In this document: positions 33,097 through 35,750 of the stretch, piece after piece | Layout of the letters: each line of letters begins with the position of its first letter | How positions within the stretch are numbered: the first letter of the stretch is position 1 | NCBI GenBank assembly: GCA_903900335.1 | Contig: CAIUMP010000048.1 | Coordinates: 1-35,750 of the forward strand | Reading direction: 5' to 3' | DNA length: 35,750 bases | Source: an uncultured Ignavibacteriota bacterium | GTDB taxonomy: Bacteria > Bacteroidota > Ignavibacteria > Palsa-1295 | Position numbers and translations under genes: made by a program | Notes under the pieces: generated by a model | Seen by the model: the letters and a program-made list of their open reading frames with translations, nothing else | Database searches by the model: none | What the model was told of the DNA's origin: nothing

Positions 33097-34372
33097 AATT
33101 AATGACCTTCTCCACGACCTTGACCATCTCCTTCAGCCGCGCACCGAGCTTCTCGTTGACAATGCGGTGCTTGACCGTATCGTACTTACTGTAATACTTG
33201 AGCAAGCCCTCTTTCGGTACACCGTACTTCAGGGATTCTGCCTCTGCGAGCTTCTCCAGGTCTTCATCGGTGGCCTCGATGTTGTCAAGCTCGATGAGCT
33301 TCTCGCGGATGAGCATCCACTTTCCGCGCGCTTGTGCGGCGGGCATGGAGCGCTCGTGGAATTCCTCTTCATCAATGCCGTAATTTGCCGGGAAGCCATG
33401 GCGGGTGTTCTCCTGCTGTGCTTCTTCCATCATCTGATGAGTGATGGCGTGAACGATGGAGTGCGGCACTTCGAAATCGTGCATCTCCAGAAGCTTTGCA
33501 ACGATGTGCTCTTCCAGATCTTCCTCGGCCGCTTTGGCGCGCGCTTCGATCAGCTCCGTGCGAACCATCTCGCCAAATTCCTCGCGAGTCGTGACCTTGT
33601 CGGAGGATAGCTCCTTGATAAGCTCTTCAGAAAGCTCTGGAAGCGTTGCTTTCTCTGCTTCGACGATCGTGATCTCTGCCGGCTCCGATTTCTCTTCGGA
33701 TTCCTCAGCACCACGCTTGCGGCGCGTTGGCAGCGCGAGCTCGATCACATCGCCAACAGAGTGACCAATGATCGCTTCTTTGAGATTGGGAAGCATGTCG
33801 GGATCACCCAAGAAGACTTCCTCCTCCGAGTGCCCTGGTTCACGGCCATCCTCAACGCCCACTTCCTTGAAGCTGAGTTTGACGACGGTTTGATCGTCTT
33901 CAATTTTCGTGATAGGCTCGCGCACGGCGCGGCGGAAGCGCATACGCTCGATGGTGCGATCAACATCCTCGTCGGTGACGGGGATGATGCGCTTCTCCAC
34001 TTCGACCTCGGACATATCCTTCAGCTCGATGACCGGAGGAATTTCATAGACGACCTTGAAGTGCGCGCCCTCGCCTTTGTGGCGATGCAGGTCGGTCATG
34101 ACGGGCTGGCCGATCGGCTCGATCTTGTTCTCTTCGAGTGCCTCGCGGAATTTCTCCTGCGCTAACTTTTCGAGCGCCTCGCCTTCGATGGCATCGCCGT
34201 GCATTTTCTTGAGCATGCCCATCGGCGCTTTGCCGGGACGGAACCCCGGAAGCGCGAGCTTCGGACGCATGGTCTTGTATGCCTCGTCAAAGGCCTCTTG
34301 CAGTTCGGCCTCGTCAACAAAAATCTCTAGTTCGCGCTGGACCTGCGAACGTTCGTGTATTGTAGTCTTCAA
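33095..34372 (-). CDS. tig: Trigger factor
   Basis: About 425 aa, a ribosome-associated chaperone and prolyl isomerase. The ribosome-binding N-terminal domain carries LPGFRPGKAPMGMLKK (about residues 38-53), matching the conserved GFRxGKxP signature. The central FKBP-like part is reduced or divergent (SFKEVGVEDGREPGHSEEE, LPNLKEAIIGHSVGDVIEL), and the C-terminal helical arms are acidic and charged. The frame continues upstream through a C-rich repeat and into tRNA-Leu, with an ATG at 34537. The expected family N-terminus (KTTIHERSQVQRELEIF) points to a TTG start at 34372; no ATG or GTG is near. tRNA-Leu lies 89 bp upstream on the same strand and clpP follows. Confidence 0.94.
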   Translation of the reverse strand: MKTTIHERSQVQRELEIFVDEAELQEAFDEAYKTMRPKLALPGFRPGKAPMGMLKKMHGDAIEGEALEKLAQEKFREALEENKIEPIGQPVMTDLHRHKGEGAHFKVVYEIPPVIELKDMSEVEVEKRIIPVTDEDVDRTIERMRFRRAVREPITKIEDDQTVVKLSFKEVGVEDGREPGHSEEEVFLGDPDMLPNLKEAIIGHSVGDVIELALPTRRKRGAEESEEKSEPAEITIVEAEKATLPELSEELIKELSSDKVTTREEFGEMVRTELIEARAKAAEEDLEEHIVAKLLEMHDFEVPHSIVHAITHQMMEEAQQENTRHGFPANYGIDEEEFHERSMPAAQARGKWMLIREKLIELDNIEATDEDLEKLAEAESLKYGVPKEGLLKYYSKYDTVKHRIVNEKLGARLKEMVKVVEKVIN

Positions 34373-34455
34373 AATAGGGTATAGCGTTTGGGGTGTAGGG
34401 TATGGGGTGTAGGGAGGGCATTCACACCCTAAACCCCGTACCCCATACCCCGCCC
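34373..34455. repeat. G/C-rich telomere-like repeat upstream of tig, partly inverted
   Basis: The plus strand reads G-rich (GGGTATAG, TTTGGGGTGTAGGGTATGGG, GTGTAGGGAGGG) up to about 34418, then C-rich (CACCCTAAACCCCGTACCCC, ATACCCCGCCCG). The two halves are imperfect inverted copies and would form a hairpin in the tig leader. The units are the same as at 1627-1672. Confidence 0.75.
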
Positions 34456-34461
34456 GTAAAG

Positions 34462-34543
34462 TGCCGGTGGCAGGACTTGAACCTGTACATCTTTCGATAC
34501 GAGATCCTAAGTCTCGCGCGTCTGCCAATTTCGCCACACCGGC
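34462..34543 (-). tRNA. tRNA-Leu (anticodon TAG)
   Basis: 82 nt, with the extra-long variable arm expected for Leu. The acceptor stem GCCGGTG pairs with CACCGGC, discriminator A. The anticodon stem CGAGA/TCTCG encloses loop CTTAGGA, giving TAG, which reads CTA/CTN. The T-arm has GGTTCAAGTCC. CCA is not encoded. It precedes tig on the same strand. Confidence 0.93.
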
Positions 34544-34928
34544 CTGGTTTCTTGCGATAATTGCCCGTTTTCACGGGATAGCCGCACTAAACAGACGAGC
34601 CGTTTGGTTCGTTGCAGGGACGAGATTCTCCTTCTGGTTTGATTCCCCCGCCTCGCGTAGGGCGGGTGTTCTCGCCCGACACTCCCGACAATTTCCCCCG
34701 TGTAGCCCAGACTTTAGTCTGGACTCCAATTTGTGCACAGACTGAAGTCCGCGCTACACGGGCGCGAGCAGGATCACAGTTCAGGCATTCCCCGCGCGAG
34801 ACCGAGACCCTTCGGCAAATTCAGGGCAGGCTCTACAGGTCACGGTTACAACGATTGCACTTTACTGCAAGAAAGGAAATTGCCCCTCCCCCCTGCAATT
34901 ATTCTGCTATTCCTGAGTTAGTAGCAGC
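34544..34928. other. Gene-free region rich in dispersed repeats
   Basis: 385 bp between tRNA-Leu and the terminal surface-protein gene. It holds several repeat-like blocks: a CG-rich patch at 34646-34680 (CCCCCGCCTCGCGTAGGGCG, GGTGTTCTCGCCCG), the palindrome at 34697-34762, and a CCTTCGGCAAATTCAGGGCA block at 34808-34827. Short open frames here come from these repeats and are not genes. Confidence 0.65.
34697..34762. repeat. Palindromic dispersed repeat (CCCGTGTAG ... CTACACGGG)
   Basis: A 25-bp imperfect inverted repeat (34697-34721 with 34738-34762, 22 of 25 matching) with a 16-nt spacer. The arms read CCCGTGTAGCCCAGACTTTA and onward. This is the 'agACTTtAGTCTg / GTAGCGCGGACTTCAGTC' type of intergenic repeat. 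Each arm also contains a small internal palindrome (CAGACTTTAGTCTG). Confidence 0.8.
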
Positions 34929-35750
34929 ATGAAACGTGCGTGTCTGTTTCTGATGCTCTTCGCGTTGGTTGGTGCTTCCAACCCGACTCTTCTCCGCGCG
35001 CAAATCTCAAGTTCTGCCTTCGACCCCAACTGCTACCAGCCGCGAATCGGTGTGCCGGGAGAGATCGATACGATTTATGGTTCGTACTCCGGGCAGCAGC
35101 TCGGCGGCAACCAGTTCTCGCCGGGGCCGGGGCCGAACGGGTACAATCGGGTCTTCTTTACAGGGTATGTGAATAATCTAAACGGGTCTGACATCCTCGT
35201 AGGAGGGCCAGGGTTCAACTTGCAAAACCTCGATCCCCCTAAGTCTTCACTCAAGTTATCACCGGGCATGTACACGGGTCATTTCCATTCGTCGAAATTC
35301 AATGACATCCTGTTTACAACTGGGCTGATTCCGCAAATCTATTGGGCTGATTCAAACGGAAATTTCGACAGTTCTCGGCGAACGGTTCTTAGGTATCGGA
35401 CAAGACCTGGGCCACCGAATAATGCGTTCAATTACGACATTTTTTCACCCTACATTGGGTACTTGACCAGCGATAGCGTAAGCGACATTGTATTGTGTTG
35501 TCGGACAAAAATGCAGGGAGGGCTCGACAGCCTCTTTGTCGTGCATTACACTGGAGGGGCAGCACTCTACAAACCAGGCGACACTGTCCTTAACGACGAT
35601 GCGGCATACTTTCCATACGATCATAATCGATCCTATCTGAATCGCAATGGTGGGTCGGGTGACCTTCGATCCACGGGGCGGAGTGACTATGTAGCGACTG
35701 ACCTTTATGGCAATGTATTCCATTTCAAGAATGATCCACCGTTCGATCTT
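34929..35750 (+). CDS. Secreted FG-GAP/VCBS-like repeat protein, 3'-truncated by contig end (copy 2)
   Basis: The frame is open from the ATG at 34929 to the last base, 274 codons with no stop. Signal peptide MKRACLFLMLFALVGA ... LLRAQ (cleavage about 25), then the same conserved SSSAFDPNCYQPRIGVPGEI start and Pro/Gly-rich block as the gene at 1-837. Repeats 'GHFHSSKFNDILFTTG ... IYWADSNGNFDSSRR' and 'GYLTSDSVSDIVLCC' follow. Some DNA blocks are identical to copy 1 (35016-35137 and 35610-35750), while the stretch between is clearly diverged. The two genes face outward at opposite contig ends. Beyond the end the two copies must stay identical for at least a short way. Ligand and role unknown. 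Confidence 0.78.
   Translation, partial: MKRACLFLMLFALVGASNPTLLRAQISSSAFDPNCYQPRIGVPGEIDTIYGSYSGQQLGGNQFSPGPGPNGYNRVFFTGYVNNLNGSDILVGGPGFNLQNLDPPKSSLKLSPGMYTGHFHSSKFNDILFTTGLIPQIYWADSNGNFDSSRRTVLRYRTRPGPPNNAFNYDIFSPYIGYLTSDSVSDIVLCCRTKMQGGLDSLFVVHYTGGAALYKPGDTVLNDDAAYFPYDHNRSYLNRNGGSGDLRSTGRSDYVATDLYGNVFHFKNDPPFDL
35610..35750. repeat. Terminal inverted repeat, right copy (141 bp, exact)
   Basis: Exact reverse complement of bases 1-141, inside the second truncated surface-protein gene. The boundary is sharp at 35610. Confidence 0.95.

Noticed and set aside
34373-34537. N-terminal extension of trigger factor starting at an ATG at 34537
   Set aside because: The extra 55 residues are a translation of tRNA-Leu and the GC-rich repeat. 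Family homology begins only at the TTG at 34372.
34612-34932. Open frames of about 60-106 aa in the repeat-rich gap
   Set aside because: They run through palindromic dispersed repeats, overlap each other in several frames and have no protein-like features.
1-35750. Circular plasmid or phage genome closed by the end repeat
   Set aside because: The end match is inverted, not direct, so the ends cannot close into a circle. Housekeeping genes (tig, clpP, clpX, tRNAs) point to a chromosome, and no phage or replication genes are present.

Overview
This window looks like one complete assembled contig from a member of the Bacteroidota/Chlorobiota (FCB) supergroup. Four things point there: five complete secreted proteins end in a type IX secretion (T9SS) type-A-like sorting domain, an otherwise orphan 167-aa family typical of Bacteroidota-like genomes is present, recognisable Shine-Dalgarno sequences are scarce, and DNA composition is moderately GC-rich. 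An affiliation near Ignavibacteria or Candidatus Kapaibacteriota is my inference from gene flavour, not something I could test. The first 141 bases are an exact reverse complement of the last 141. Both ends lie inside two outward-facing copies of the same surface-protein gene, so the contig almost certainly stops in a collapsed repeat.

Layout. 1-837: truncated secreted repeat protein. 900-7000: alpha/beta hydrolase, acyl-CoA dehydrogenase, a lipoprotein next to a NAL1-like serine protease that share a domain, then a two-gene operon (FAD aromatic hydroxylase plus TPP enzyme). 7100-14250: TMEM175-like channel, a 1230-aa Asp-box/anchor-type secreted protein, an orphan membrane protein, and a beta-lactamase-fold protein that has lost its catalytic Ser and Tyr. 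14260-21720: DUF3052 protein, multi-spanning ABC-exporter-like membrane protein, subtilisin-like protease with a sorting domain, S41/PDZ processing protease. 22050-23740: tRNA-Gln(CTG) and two tandem outer-membrane beta-barrel paralogues. 23800-27560: clpX overlapping an M3 oligopeptidase gene, with a divergent 167-aa gene. 27580-31680: three tandem, mosaic T9SS cargo genes. 32150-34545: clpP, tig, tRNA-Leu(TAG). 34550-34930: a cluster of dispersed palindromic repeats. 34929-35750: the second truncated copy of the terminal gene.

How it works together. The housekeeping core is a protein-quality set (tig-clpP and M3 peptidase-clpX, with tRNA-Leu in front). The usual tig-clpP-clpX neighbourhood is split by an array of variable secreted proteins. 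Much of the rest is cell-envelope biology: secreted proteases, T9SS cargo, barrels and lipoproteins. I see no prophage, CRISPR array, transposase or integrase gene.

The most unusual signals are the mosaic cargo-gene array with near-identical ends and variable middles, the terminal paralogue pair with patchy DNA identity, and the catalytically broken beta-lactamase-like secreted protein.
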